Below, in pieces: positions 1-7,832 of a stretch of DNA of 64,000 bases. Positions within the stretch are counted from its first letter, which is position 1; each line of letters begins with the position of its first letter. The stretch spans positions 1-64,000 of the forward strand of contig DATKST010000170.1 in NCBI GenBank assembly GCA_035531475.1, in the 5' to 3' direction. The DNA is from CALCEB01 sp035531475. GTDB taxonomy: Bacteria; Acidobacteriota; Terriglobia; UBA7540. The position numbers and the translations under genes were made by a program. A model generated the notes under the pieces. It saw nothing but the letters and a program-made list of their open reading frames with translations, had not been told where the DNA came from and searched no databases.

Positions 1-462
1 CGGCGGGGCGGCTGTTATGTCATCAAGACCGATCTTCCGGAAAGCGCCGCTTCCCAGCAGGTGGTGCATGATCGCTACAAGGACTTAGCCGAAGTGGAGC
101 AAGCTTTCCGCACCTCGAAGACGGCCCACCTGGAGACACGCCCTATTCACGTGCGCACGGCGGCGCATACCCGCGGTCACGTCCTGGTGGTAATGTTGGT
201 GTATCTGATCCGGCGGGAACTCAGCCGGGCCTGGACTCCGTTGGATGCGACGGTCGAAGAGGGATTGCACCAACTGCAGACACTGTGCTCCACGGAAATG
301 AAGGTGGAGGGCGGCAACCATTGCTTACGGATCTCCACCCCCAGTGCACCTTGCCGCGCTCTGCTCGAAGCGCTGGACATCCGTCTGCCGGAGGTGCTGC
401 CGCACCGGGAGATCCGTGTGGTCACGCGCAAGAAGCTGCCCGAACGCCGTAAACCCCGTTAG
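1..462 (+). CDS. IS1634-type (IS4-like DDE) transposase, C-terminal part
   Basis: The frame is open from base 1, so the gene begins outside the window and only about 153 residues are seen. The stretch with Y-K-D-L-A-E-V-E-Q-A-F-R followed by K and then RPIH fits the Y-(2)R-(3)E-(6)K region of IS4-like transposases, which holds the third catalytic acidic residue. The following RGHV...YLIRREL stretch is typical of the IS1634 branch. It ends with a basic tail and a TAG stop at 462. I see no convincing terminal inverted repeat just downstream, so whether the element is intact cannot be judged. Expected role: cut-and-paste transposition of its own element. Confidence 0.8.
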   Translation, partial: RRGGCYVIKTDLPESAASQQVVHDRYKDLAEVEQAFRTSKTAHLETRPIHVRTAAHTRGHVLVVMLVYLIRRELSRAWTPLDATVEEGLHQLQTLCSTEMKVEGGNHCLRISTPSAPCRALLEALDIRLPEVLPHREIRVVTRKKLPERRKPR

Positions 463-989
463 AGCGCAGCAACTTGCGCGGGAAAACCCTCGCCGACTTA
501 AAGGTGAACATCCGTTCCAAACGCTTCCAAAACGAAAAATTTCTTCCAACCCAATCCGCATAGGAGAAACGCCGCGAATCCCAATACTGTTCACTTACGG
601 TGGAGGCGGCGCTCGTCCCCTGCGATCTCCTAAAGCCGCGCTGCCTTCAGTGCCGAAATCCGCCGGTGAGGACACCGGCGCTACAGCAAAGTGACCCGCT
701 ACTCAAGCTCGCCTTCGCTTGACTCGCCGGGGTCTGGGTGCTAGGCTCCGAGTTGTATGCGGGAGTATATTGCCGCCGCGATTCGCACCTTACTGCTGCA
801 CATCGCGGTTCACGGTTCGCAAAACTTAGGTACTGCCGTTCGTAATTACGTTGACGTATTCTTACAACGCGCTTCAATAACCCAATGACCCCTCACCCCA
901 CGGGGAAGAAGAGGGTGGCGCTCAGCGCTGGGTGAGGGGAGATCCAAGGTCCTAATCCTTGCGGGGCTATTCACAAAGAAGAATGGCAG
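463..989. other. Intergenic stretch with repeat debris
   Basis: No convincing gene. At about 584 there is a copy of the CAATACTGTTCA terminal-repeat motif shared by other elements in this window. Around 665-700 is a fragment resembling the end of the 109-bp B repeat (CTACAGCAAAGTGACCCGCTAC). A degenerate A repeat follows at 828-941. Confidence 0.5.
828..941 (+). repeat. Family A MITE-like repeat, degenerate copy
   Basis: It matches the left half and central hairpin of the A element seen intact at 6599-6746 (AATTACG...GACGTATTCTT, then CCTCACCC...GGGTGAGGGG). The right end is missing. It lies directly upstream of the gene at 990. Confidence 0.6.
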
Positions 990-1664
990 ATGGCGAAGAT
1001 GCTGGACCATGTGCTCAATACCCCATCCGCGGATCTGCTTGTCCTGATTGGCCTGGTGATTCTGGCTGTGGCCATAGTTGGCGGCCTCAACCAGAGGATT
1101 CATACCGGTCAGGGCCGCCGCCTGTTGTTGAGTTTGGTTGGCTGCTTGTTCGTCGCTCTCGGATTCCTGGTCCACTCCAATCAAGATCTGACGGCCTCGG
1201 CGGACGAATCGAAATCACACGCGGACCTGAACTCCAGCCCCGTACTGCTCGACCCGGACTCCGGCACTTTCTCGGCCTCCGCCGTGGATAAATACCTTGG
1301 AAAACCCAGCGACCCGCCCGCTTATTTCGGTCAGATACAAGTCTCCGTCGCCGATTTCCTAGGGACTTGGACGAACCTGGGCAAGGTTGGACAGCATGGA
1401 ATCCACAAATTGCGGATCGCGGCAGACGGCAGTCAACTTCTGGTTCATGCCTGGGGGGTGTGCAAACCTTCGGACTGCGACTGGGGAGAACAACGGACGA
1501 TTCTAAATCAGGATGAAGCGAGCGTTGCTTTTGACACTGGAGCGCGGGTCCGACGGCTCACATTGCGCCCCATGCCGTCCGGCGAGTTGCAGGTTGAGGT
1601 GGTTGGTGAATCTCCCGGAAATCCGGCCACTCCCTCACCGGCCCTGTTCGCAAGATTGCAATAA
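990..1664 (+). CDS. Membrane-anchored protein of unknown function
   Basis: A 224-residue protein. Two hydrophobic segments (about residues 16-34 and 44-60) anchor the N-terminus. A roughly 100-residue C-terminal domain contains FLGTWTNL followed later by VHAWGVCKPSDCDWGE. That second motif recalls a small beta-rich module of unknown function that I have seen annotated only as hypothetical in other bacteria. The two cysteines flanking PSD may form a disulfide if the domain is outside the membrane. The ATG at 990 lies about 50 bp after a degenerate A repeat; an overlapping frame starting at 959 is a shadow. No neighbour suggests a role, since the next gene is an ABC exporter ATPase behind a repeat. 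Confidence 0.6.
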   Translation: MAKMLDHVLNTPSADLLVLIGLVILAVAIVGGLNQRIHTGQGRRLLLSLVGCLFVALGFLVHSNQDLTASADESKSHADLNSSPVLLDPDSGTFSASAVDKYLGKPSDPPAYFGQIQVSVADFLGTWTNLGKVGQHGIHKLRIAADGSQLLVHAWGVCKPSDCDWGEQRTILNQDEASVAFDTGARVRRLTLRPMPSGELQVEVVGESPGNPATPSPALFARLQ

Positions 1665-1676
1665 GTCACAGCCGTA

Positions 1677-1786
1677 GGTAGTGGACCATTTTTGCTGCTG
1701 GTGCGGCGGTCTCTGACCGCCGAACTTTATTCTTCAACAGCTTTCGGCGGTCAGAGACCACCGCACCAGCAAACTGACCTACTACC
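1677..1786. repeat. Family B MITE-like palindrome
   Basis: Starts GGTAGTGG and ends CTACTACC. Inner arms GGTGCGGCGGTCTCTGACC and the complementary half give a long imperfect palindrome of about 110 bp. Same layout as the copies at 15954-16062, 26047-26155, 62850-62959 and 63771-63880. This copy has lost a clear target duplication. Confidence 0.8.
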
Positions 1787-2018
1787 AATCGTACTAGGCG
1801 TCGGAGCGGTCCTCCTGCTTTCCCTCAGCGATGTTCACGGAAGAGAGCGAAGCCCGGCACGAGCCAGCCTTCTGTTGGTTGCCAGGCATTTCACTCAAAA
1901 ACGGAAATAGTAATTTGCAATTTTCTCTCCTTCTCGTCCGTATGGAAGATTGATGCTGCGGAGCGATGCTAGCAGCAAAAACGCGGGTGGGCGTTAGGCC
2001 CGCCCCTAAAATGGAGCT

Positions 2019-2966
2019 ATGACCCAATCGAATGGAAATGGCGTGGTGGTGGAAGTGCGCGAGGTCCGAAAGCACTATGGACCGGTGGAGGCGCTGCGTG
2101 GCATCAATTTTGAGATCAAAAAGGGTGAGGTCTTCGGACTGCTCGGTCCCAATGGCGCCGGGAAAACCACCACCCTTGAAATTCTTGAAGGACTGCGCCA
2201 GGCGGATGGTGGCGAGGTTCGGGTCTGCGGCCTGGACCCGTTCCGCCAAAGCCGGGATTTAAAGCAGAGAATTGGCGCGCAGTTGCAGGCAACAGTGCTT
2301 CCTGACAAGATCCGGGTGGAAGAGGCACTTCGCCTGTACGGTGGATTTTACCGGCGGTCCGTCCCGGTGGAAAAGCTCCTGGACCAATTCGGGCTTTCCG
2401 AAAAGCGCCGGGCGCTCTACGAGACGCTTTCCGGCGGCCAAAAGCAGCGCCTCGCCCTGGCTCTGGCTTTGGTCAACGATCCGGAGTTGGTGTTGTTGGA
2501 TGAGCCGACCGTGGGCTTGGATGCGCAAGTGCGCCGGGAGATTTACGCGCTGGTGGAGCGGTTGCATGCAGAAGGACGCACCTTGCTCCTCACCACGCAT
2601 TATATCGAGGAGGCGGAGCGGCTCTGCGACCGCGTCGCCATTGTCGATCACGGGTTGGTTGCGGCCATCGGCACGCCACGGGAATTGATCAATCACTCCG
2701 GGCAGGGGGCTCACTTGGAAGTGAAGCTCGCCCAGCCGGTCAGCGTCGAGCGGCTGAAGCAACTGGAGGCCGTCCGGGAATGCCAGGAAACCGGCGGCGG
2801 CTACTTGATTCAGGCTGATCCGATTGCCAAGGCCATTAAGGCCCTCGTCCTGTTTCTTGAATCGGAAGGCAACGAGCTGGTTGACCTTCACATCGCTCAG
2901 CCCAGCCTGGAGGATGTGTTTGTCAAAATGACCGGACGAAAGCTTTCTGGCGAGGATTCGTCTTAG
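2019..2966 (+). CDS. ABC transporter ATP-binding protein (ABC-2 exporter type)
   Basis: 315 residues, the normal length for a DrrA/CcmA-type ATPase that powers an ABC-2 exporter. Visible motifs: Walker A GPNGAGKTT (about residues 43-51), Q-loop, signature LSGGQKQRLALA, Walker B LLLDEPTVGLD and switch histidine in TTHYIEEAERLCD. The C-terminal 80 residues form the extra domain common in this group (ending in SLEDVFVKMTGRKL). The ATG at 2019 fits family alignments. The membrane partner is the next gene (3153), about 190 bp downstream, with a palindromic repeat between them. Substrate unknown; drug, lipid or polysaccharide export is typical of the family. Confidence 0.92.
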   Translation: MTQSNGNGVVVEVREVRKHYGPVEALRGINFEIKKGEVFGLLGPNGAGKTTTLEILEGLRQADGGEVRVCGLDPFRQSRDLKQRIGAQLQATVLPDKIRVEEALRLYGGFYRRSVPVEKLLDQFGLSEKRRALYETLSGGQKQRLALALALVNDPELVLLDEPTVGLDAQVRREIYALVERLHAEGRTLLLTTHYIEEAERLCDRVAIVDHGLVAAIGTPRELINHSGQGAHLEVKLAQPVSVERLKQLEAVRECQETGGGYLIQADPIAKAIKALVLFLESEGNELVDLHIAQPSLEDVFVKMTGRKLSGEDSS

Positions 2967-3025
2967 GCGCTTACCGCCGAACATCGGCAAACAATTGCCG
3001 GTGTTTGTTCGGCACGGATGCCACC

Positions 3026-3075
3026 GTAGCGCCGGGCTTCAGCCCGGTATATGCCGCCCTAAAGGGCGGCGCTAC
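3026..3075. repeat. Family E short palindrome (GTAGCGCC...GGCGCTAC)
   Basis: A 50-bp interspersed palindrome with inner arms GGGCTTCAGCCC and GCCGCCCTAAAGGGCGGC. Related copies lie at 33018-33066 and 48328-48376. It sits between the ATPase and permease genes of an exporter. Confidence 0.75.
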
Positions 3076-3152
3076 GGCCACGACCAACGGCGCGCCCGCG
3101 GCAACCCCGCCCACCATCCGGCGCACCCGCAAAAATCCGAAATCGAGGTTCT

Positions 3153-4568
3153 ATGGCAGCTCTCAGCATCGCATGGAATAACATCCGGCTGGTCACACGC
3201 ACCAAGACGGCGCTTTTCTTCACTTTTATCTTTCCGCTGATTTTTCTTTTCACTTATGCGGGGATCTTCGCCGGCGGCAATCCCATGACGGTTGCCTATT
3301 TCTTTGGCCCGGTGGTGGTGTTGCAAGTGATGGGCAGCGCCTTCTGGGGGCTAGGCTTGCAATCCGTGATGCAGCGCGAACGGGGCAGCCTGCGCCGCTT
3401 CCGCCTGGCCCCAATCGGCGCGGGCGACATGGTGGTGAGCAGCCTTCTCTCTAATTACCTGCTCCTTCTGCCTACCATTGCTCTGCTGCTCTTCTGCGCC
3501 ATGATCATTTTCCACATGCCGCTCACCATCAGCTTGTTCGACCTGCTGATTCTGGTCACCATCGGATCATTTGCCTTCGCGGGATTTGGCCTCACCATCG
3601 GCAGCATCGCCAACACCATGCAGGAAGCCCAGGTTTATAACAACGTCGTTTGGTTTCCGCTGCTCTTCCTTTCGGGTGCCACCATTCCGCTGCCCGTTCT
3701 GCCCCATTGGCTTCAAGAGGTGGCCGCGTTCCTGCCTGCAACTTATCTGGTGAACGCCTTCCAGGGTGTCATGTCCACGTCCGAGCCGTTGTCGGCTTAT
3801 TGGCCGGAACTGGCTGCTTTATTGATTTCCGGAATCTTCGGACTGTTGTTTGCCTGGAAGCTCTTCCGTTGGGAAAAAGAGGAACGCATCCCCCGCTCCA
3901 ATAAATTCCTGGCGGCCACCTTTATCGTGCCCTTCCTCATCATCGGTGGCTGGATGAATGCGAGGGGTAACGTTTCCTCGTCTTTTTCGAAGTCATACAA
4001 CCTCATGACCAAACCGGCGGCAAGTCACAAGTCTTCCGCAACTGCGGGCCAAACGGCTCCCGCGGGCTCGGAATCAGGATTAGTCAGCGATTTTGACCAG
4101 GGGAGTGCCAGCGCCCAATTCGGCGTGGGGTGGCAAGTTTCAACCGATTCAATGATGGGTGGGAAGTCGACCGCACAAATGGGAGTCGTCAGCGGCGGAG
4201 CACAGGGAAGCCCGGGCAGCCTGCTGATAACCGGGGAAATCGTGCCCGGATCGAGCTATCCCTGGGCAGGCGCTATGTTTATGCCCGGTTCCAAGCCGTT
4301 CGGCCCCGCTGACCTTTCAAACAAGAAGGAAATCAGCTTCTGGGCAAAGGGCGATGGCAAGACTTATCGCATCATGCTCTTCTCAAGTGACACCGGACCG
4401 GTTCCCGCGATCAAGAGTTTTGTGGCCGGTCCGGATTGGAAACCTTACACCTTCCCGCTGGCTTCGTTCGCCGGTAGTGATCCGCATCAAATAGCGGGTT
4501 TGCTGCTTTCCGGTGGACCGGCGCCGGGCAAATTCCGTTTTCAAATCGATGAAGTGCGATTCAATTGA
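3153..4568 (+). CDS. ABC-2 permease fused to a C-terminal CIA30-like domain
   Basis: 471 residues. The first about 265 are an ABC-2 permease with roughly six membrane spans (for example FFTFIFPLIFLFTYAGIF near the start and IVPFLIIGGWM near residue 257), the partner of the ATPase at 2019. A Ser/Ala/Thr-rich linker (about 285-310) follows. The last about 160 residues contain DFDQG, WQVSTDSMMGGKS, AGAMFMPGSKPF, ISFWAKGDGKTYRIM and FQIDEVRF. This is the pattern of CIA30 (NADH:ubiquinone oxidoreductase intermediate-associated protein 30), a galactose-binding-like fold. The fusion is uncommon in my experience. The CIA30 part follows the last span and is probably outside, where it might bind the exported substrate or sugar. 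The ATG at 3153 is the first good start; the RBS is weak. Confidence 0.85.
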   Translation: MAALSIAWNNIRLVTRTKTALFFTFIFPLIFLFTYAGIFAGGNPMTVAYFFGPVVVLQVMGSAFWGLGLQSVMQRERGSLRRFRLAPIGAGDMVVSSLLSNYLLLLPTIALLLFCAMIIFHMPLTISLFDLLILVTIGSFAFAGFGLTIGSIANTMQEAQVYNNVVWFPLLFLSGATIPLPVLPHWLQEVAAFLPATYLVNAFQGVMSTSEPLSAYWPELAALLISGIFGLLFAWKLFRWEKEERIPRSNKFLAATFIVPFLIIGGWMNARGNVSSSFSKSYNLMTKPAASHKSSATAGQTAPAGSESGLVSDFDQGSASAQFGVGWQVSTDSMMGGKSTAQMGVVSGGAQGSPGSLLITGEIVPGSSYPWAGAMFMPGSKPFGPADLSNKKEISFWAKGDGKTYRIMLFSSDTGPVPAIKSFVAGPDWKPYTFPLASFAGSDPHQIAGLLLSGGPAPGKFRFQIDEVRFN

Positions 4569-4875
4569 CTCGCGTCGTGAATTTCTCCCTTCGCGCCGTC
4601 GTTGTGGTGTGTAGTGTACCTCATGCCCAACCCCGGCTTTTTTCCCGGCGCTGAGTTCGCGGGCTGATGACTGCGTTGCAGCAAACTCCACATCTCTCCA
4701 GGCGAGACCTCGCGCAGACAGAACATCACTTGACAAGGAAGGGCCATTCCATTAGCTTGGGCGCTTGAGTTTTGATGCCGCGAAGAGTTACGGACCGCCC
4801 GAGCCCAGGCGGTAAAGGGAGAGAATCGGGATTCTTGATGAGTTCGTCGGGGGCTTCTGCTGGACCCATTCAACC
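4569..4875. other. Intergenic region upstream of ribulokinase
   Basis: About 307 bp without a convincing gene. The only regulatory hint is TTGACA at 4730-4735, followed 17 bases later by TAGCTT (4753-4758), a weak sigma-70-like pair that could drive the pentose genes. No obvious AraR or other operator was recognised. Confidence 0.3.
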
Positions 4876-6579
4876 GTGCCGGCTAAAAAGGTAGCTCACA
4901 AAGCGACAGCGCATTTTGCTCTTGGGATCGATTACGGCACGGAATCGGGCCGGGTGATCGTGGTACGAGTGTCCAACGGAGAGATTGCCGGATCGGCGAT
5001 CGTTCCCTACACCGATGGTGTGATTGATGAAAAGCTTCCCGGCGGCCGGCGGCTTGAGGCGGATTGGGCGCTGCAGAATCCCCGCGATTATTTGCAGGTG
5101 GTAGAGATCGGCGTTCCCAAAGCCTTAAAAGCCGCGGGCGTAAAGCCCGCCGCCATCATTGGGATTGGGACGGACTTCACCGCCTCCACCCCACTGCCCA
5201 CCCAGCAGGACGGTACGCCGCTTTGCATGATTCCGCGCTACCGGAAACAACCCCATGCCTGGGTAAAACTGTGGAAGCACCACGCGGCGCAGCCGGAAGC
5301 GAACCGCATCAATCAAATTGGCAGCGAACGTAACGAGGAGTTCATCCGCACTTACGGCGGGCGCTATTCCTCAGAGTGGTTCTTCTCCAAGCTACTCCAA
5401 ATTCTGAATGAGGCGCCGGAGATTTACGATGCCACCGGCCGCTTTATCGAAGCTGCGGACTGGATTGTCTGGCAATTGACGGGTGAGGAGAAGCGCAACC
5501 TTTGCACCGCGGGTTACAAGGCCATGTGGGTGAAAGGACAAGGCTTCCCTTCGCATCCATTCTTCGCCGCCTTGCATCCCCGCATGGAAAATGTGATTGA
5601 GGAAAAGGTAGGAAATACTTTCTACGCGCTAGGGGCGCGGGCTGGCGGCTTGACGCCCGAATGGGCGCGGAAAACCGGCCTTCCCGCCGGAACGCCGGTT
5701 TCAATTGGCAATGTGGATGCCCACGTCGCCGCGCCCGCCTGTTCGGTCACCGCGCCGGGGGCTATGGTGATGATTATGGGCACCTCCATTTGCCACATCC
5801 TGCTGGGACCGGCGCGGCGCGAGGTGGAAGGCATGTGCGGCACGGTGGAGGACGGAGTGGTGCCCGGCCTGTGGGGATTCGAAGCCGGCCAATCGGCCGT
5901 AGGCGATATCTTTGCATGGTTCTTCGAACAGGGCGTTCCAGAGCCTTATGCCCGTGAAGCCCGGCGGCATAAGATGACGGTGGCCGCCCTGCTCGAAAAG
6001 CTTGCCGCCAAACTCCAGCCGGGCGAATCCGGACTTTTGGCGCTCGACTGGCTGAACGGGAACCGTTCGATTCTGGTGGACACGGACTTGACGGGAGTTT
6101 TGCTGGGCTTACGGCTTTCGACGCGGCCCGAGGAAATCTTCCGGGCGCTCATTGAGGCCACCGCATTCGGTACACGGCAAATCATCGAAGCGTTTGAAAA
6201 AGGCGGAGTGCCGGTGGAGCGCCTGGTGGCGTGCGGCGGCCTGCCGGAAAAGAACCGGCTGCTGATGCAAATCTTCGCAGACGTGACCGGCCGGGAAATC
6301 TTCCTCGCCGGCAACCTGCTCACCTGCCCAGCTCATGGTTCGGCGATGCACGCGGCTGTCGCGGCCGGGCGCGAAGCCGGCGGTTATTCCACGATCTTTG
6401 AGGCCACTGAATGCATGGCCAGGCTCCAGAAGTCCACTTTCCGGCCCCGCCCCGCTCACCATGAGCTTTACAATGAGCTGTTCGCAGAATACCAGGGGCT
6501 GCACGACTATTTTGGTCGGGGCGCGAATGACGTGATGAAGCGGCTGAAGGCTTTGCAACAAAGAGCCGCGAAGGAATAA
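4876..6579 (+). CDS. araB: Ribulokinase (FGGY family)
   Basis: 567 residues, the usual ribulokinase length. It phosphorylates L-ribulose to L-ribulose-5-phosphate with ATP in the cytoplasm. Visible: the N-terminal phosphate-binding strand LGIDYGTESGRVIVV, GTDFTASTPLP, the GNVDAHVAAP stretch, MIMGTSICH and the C-terminal FGGY signature region ACGGLPEKNRLLMQIFADV. The start is a GTG at 4876; no in-frame ATG lies nearby and the RBS is weak. The next gene (6826) is the epimerase that uses its product, and a sugar symporter follows. An A-family MITE has inserted between the two enzyme genes. Isomerase araA is not in the window. A short GGGCGTAAAGCCC palindrome occurs inside the gene but keeps the frame. 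Confidence 0.95.
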   Translation: MPAKKVAHKATAHFALGIDYGTESGRVIVVRVSNGEIAGSAIVPYTDGVIDEKLPGGRRLEADWALQNPRDYLQVVEIGVPKALKAAGVKPAAIIGIGTDFTASTPLPTQQDGTPLCMIPRYRKQPHAWVKLWKHHAAQPEANRINQIGSERNEEFIRTYGGRYSSEWFFSKLLQILNEAPEIYDATGRFIEAADWIVWQLTGEEKRNLCTAGYKAMWVKGQGFPSHPFFAALHPRMENVIEEKVGNTFYALGARAGGLTPEWARKTGLPAGTPVSIGNVDAHVAAPACSVTAPGAMVMIMGTSICHILLGPARREVEGMCGTVEDGVVPGLWGFEAGQSAVGDIFAWFFEQGVPEPYAREARRHKMTVAALLEKLAAKLQPGESGLLALDWLNGNRSILVDTDLTGVLLGLRLSTRPEEIFRALIEATAFGTRQIIEAFEKGGVPVERLVACGGLPEKNRLLMQIFADVTGREIFLAGNLLTCPAHGSAMHAAVAAGREAGGYSTIFEATECMARLQKSTFRPRPAHHELYNELFAEYQGLHDYFGRGANDVMKRLKALQQRAAKE

Positions 6580-6589
6580 GGCAGCGGCC

Positions 6590-6755
6590 GGCGCTCAGTA
6601 CCACCATTCGCAATTACGGTGACGTATTCTTGCAACGTTCTTCAACAACCTCTCACCCCCAGCCCCTCTCCCCGCAAGCGGGGAGAGGGTGGCGCGCAGC
6701 GCCGGGTGAGGGGGTGCGAGAATACGTGAGCGAACTTACGAAACGCGGCGCTCAG
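6590..6755. mobile_element. Family A MITE with 9-bp target duplication
   Basis: The core element is 6599-6746 (148 bp), flanked by perfect 9-bp direct repeats GGCGCTCAG at 6590-6598 and 6747-6755. Its ends are imperfect inverted repeats: TTCGCAATTACGGTGACGTA against TTCGTAAGTTCGCTCACGTA on the other strand. The middle holds the CCCTCACCC / CTCTCCCCGCAAGCGGGGAG hairpin. There is no coding capacity, so it must be mobilised in trans. It separates araB from araD. Confidence 0.85.
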
Positions 6756-6825
6756 CCATCGCGTTGCAGCACACGTGGCTTTTCTTGATGATGGCTGACG
6801 CCGGATGGCTGATGGTGATGTGCCC

Positions 6826-7488
6826 ATGATGGACAGACTCGACGATCTGCGCCAGGAAGTGTGGGAAGCAAACCTGGGTATATTCCGCGCGGGGTTGGTG
6901 ACCATGCACAGCGGTAACGCCAGCGGCATCGACCCGGAACGGAAGCGTGTCGTCATCAAGCCCAGTGGCATGGACTACGAAAAGCTCACGCCTGAGGACC
7001 TAGTGCTGACCGGCATGGACGGTAACAAGATTGAAGGCAGGTGGAAGCCGTCCGTGGATCTCTGCCATCACCTTTATATCTATCGCCACCGCCCGGAGAT
7101 TGGCGGGATCATCCACACCCACTCGAATTACGCCACCAGTTTTGCCCTGTTGGGCCGGTCCATTCCTGCTTATCTCACGGCCATCGCCGATGAATTCGGT
7201 GAAGAGATCCCGTGTGCTCCTTACACCGATAACACGGGCGACGCGATGGGCGAAGCTATTTTGAAGTACATGAACCAGGCGCCTGCCATCCTCCTGGCTC
7301 ATCACGGCGCTTTTGCTTTTGGACCCACGCCGCGCGCGGCGCTGAAGGCCGCCGTGATGCTGGAAGATGTGGCCAAAACCTGTCATCTTGCGCTTTTGCT
7401 TGGCAAGCCGCAGCCGCTTCCGCGCCAGGAAGTTCGCAAATGGTATGATCGCTACCATTCGACATACGGGCAAGTGGGCGGAGGCTAA
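6826..7488 (+). CDS. araD: L-ribulose-5-phosphate 4-epimerase (class II aldolase family)
   Basis: About 220 residues, the family length. It converts L-ribulose-5-phosphate to D-xylulose-5-phosphate, feeding the pentose phosphate pathway; it is zinc-dependent and cytoplasmic. Visible: GNASGIDPERKRVVIKPSG near the N-terminus, the zinc-binding HTHSNYATSF, the DEFGEEIPCAPY segment and LLAHHGAFAFG with a later zinc-ligand histidine region. The longest frame starts at 6805, but alignment and spacing favour ATG 6826 or 6829 (MMDRLDDLRQEVW). A related fuculose-phosphate aldolase is the main alternative; the adjacent ribulokinase supports araD. Confidence 0.88.
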   Translation: MMDRLDDLRQEVWEANLGIFRAGLVTMHSGNASGIDPERKRVVIKPSGMDYEKLTPEDLVLTGMDGNKIEGRWKPSVDLCHHLYIYRHRPEIGGIIHTHSNYATSFALLGRSIPAYLTAIADEFGEEIPCAPYTDNTGDAMGEAILKYMNQAPAILLAHHGAFAFGPTPRAALKAAVMLEDVAKTCHLALLLGKPQPLPRQEVRKWYDRYHSTYGQVGGG

Positions 7489-7652
7489 GAGGGCACCGTC
7501 GCACTGTTCAGGACTTAACACCCCGGCCCGGGGAATTGGTTTTCGAATGCATTTTCCCGCGTGTTGGGCCAAAATATGGCGCGAATTAGTTAAGGATACG
7601 AGCTTGGGAACAACTCATTTTAGGGCCCAGGGGATGAAACCGTAATCCACAC

Positions 7653-7762
7653 GATAGTGATGCATTTTCGCTGCTGTAGCGGCGGTCCCTGACCGCCGAG
7701 TTTTGTTTTTCAATAGCTTCCGGCGGTCAGAGACTGCCGCTACAGCAAACTGCCCCACTGCC
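7653..7762. repeat. Family B MITE-like palindrome
   Basis: About 110 bp, ends GATAGTGATG and CCACTGCC, inner arms CTGTAGCGGCGGTCCCTGAC and the complementary half. Some arm positions have diverged. It fills most of the gap between araD and the symporter gene. The rest of that gap (7489-7652 and 7763-7832) shows nothing recognisable. Confidence 0.75.
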
Positions 7763-7832
7763 ATCCAAACTTTAACGTTGGATCGATCCAGCGAACCCGC
7801 TCTTCGCTGACCCTGACTGGCAAGGAGCCACC

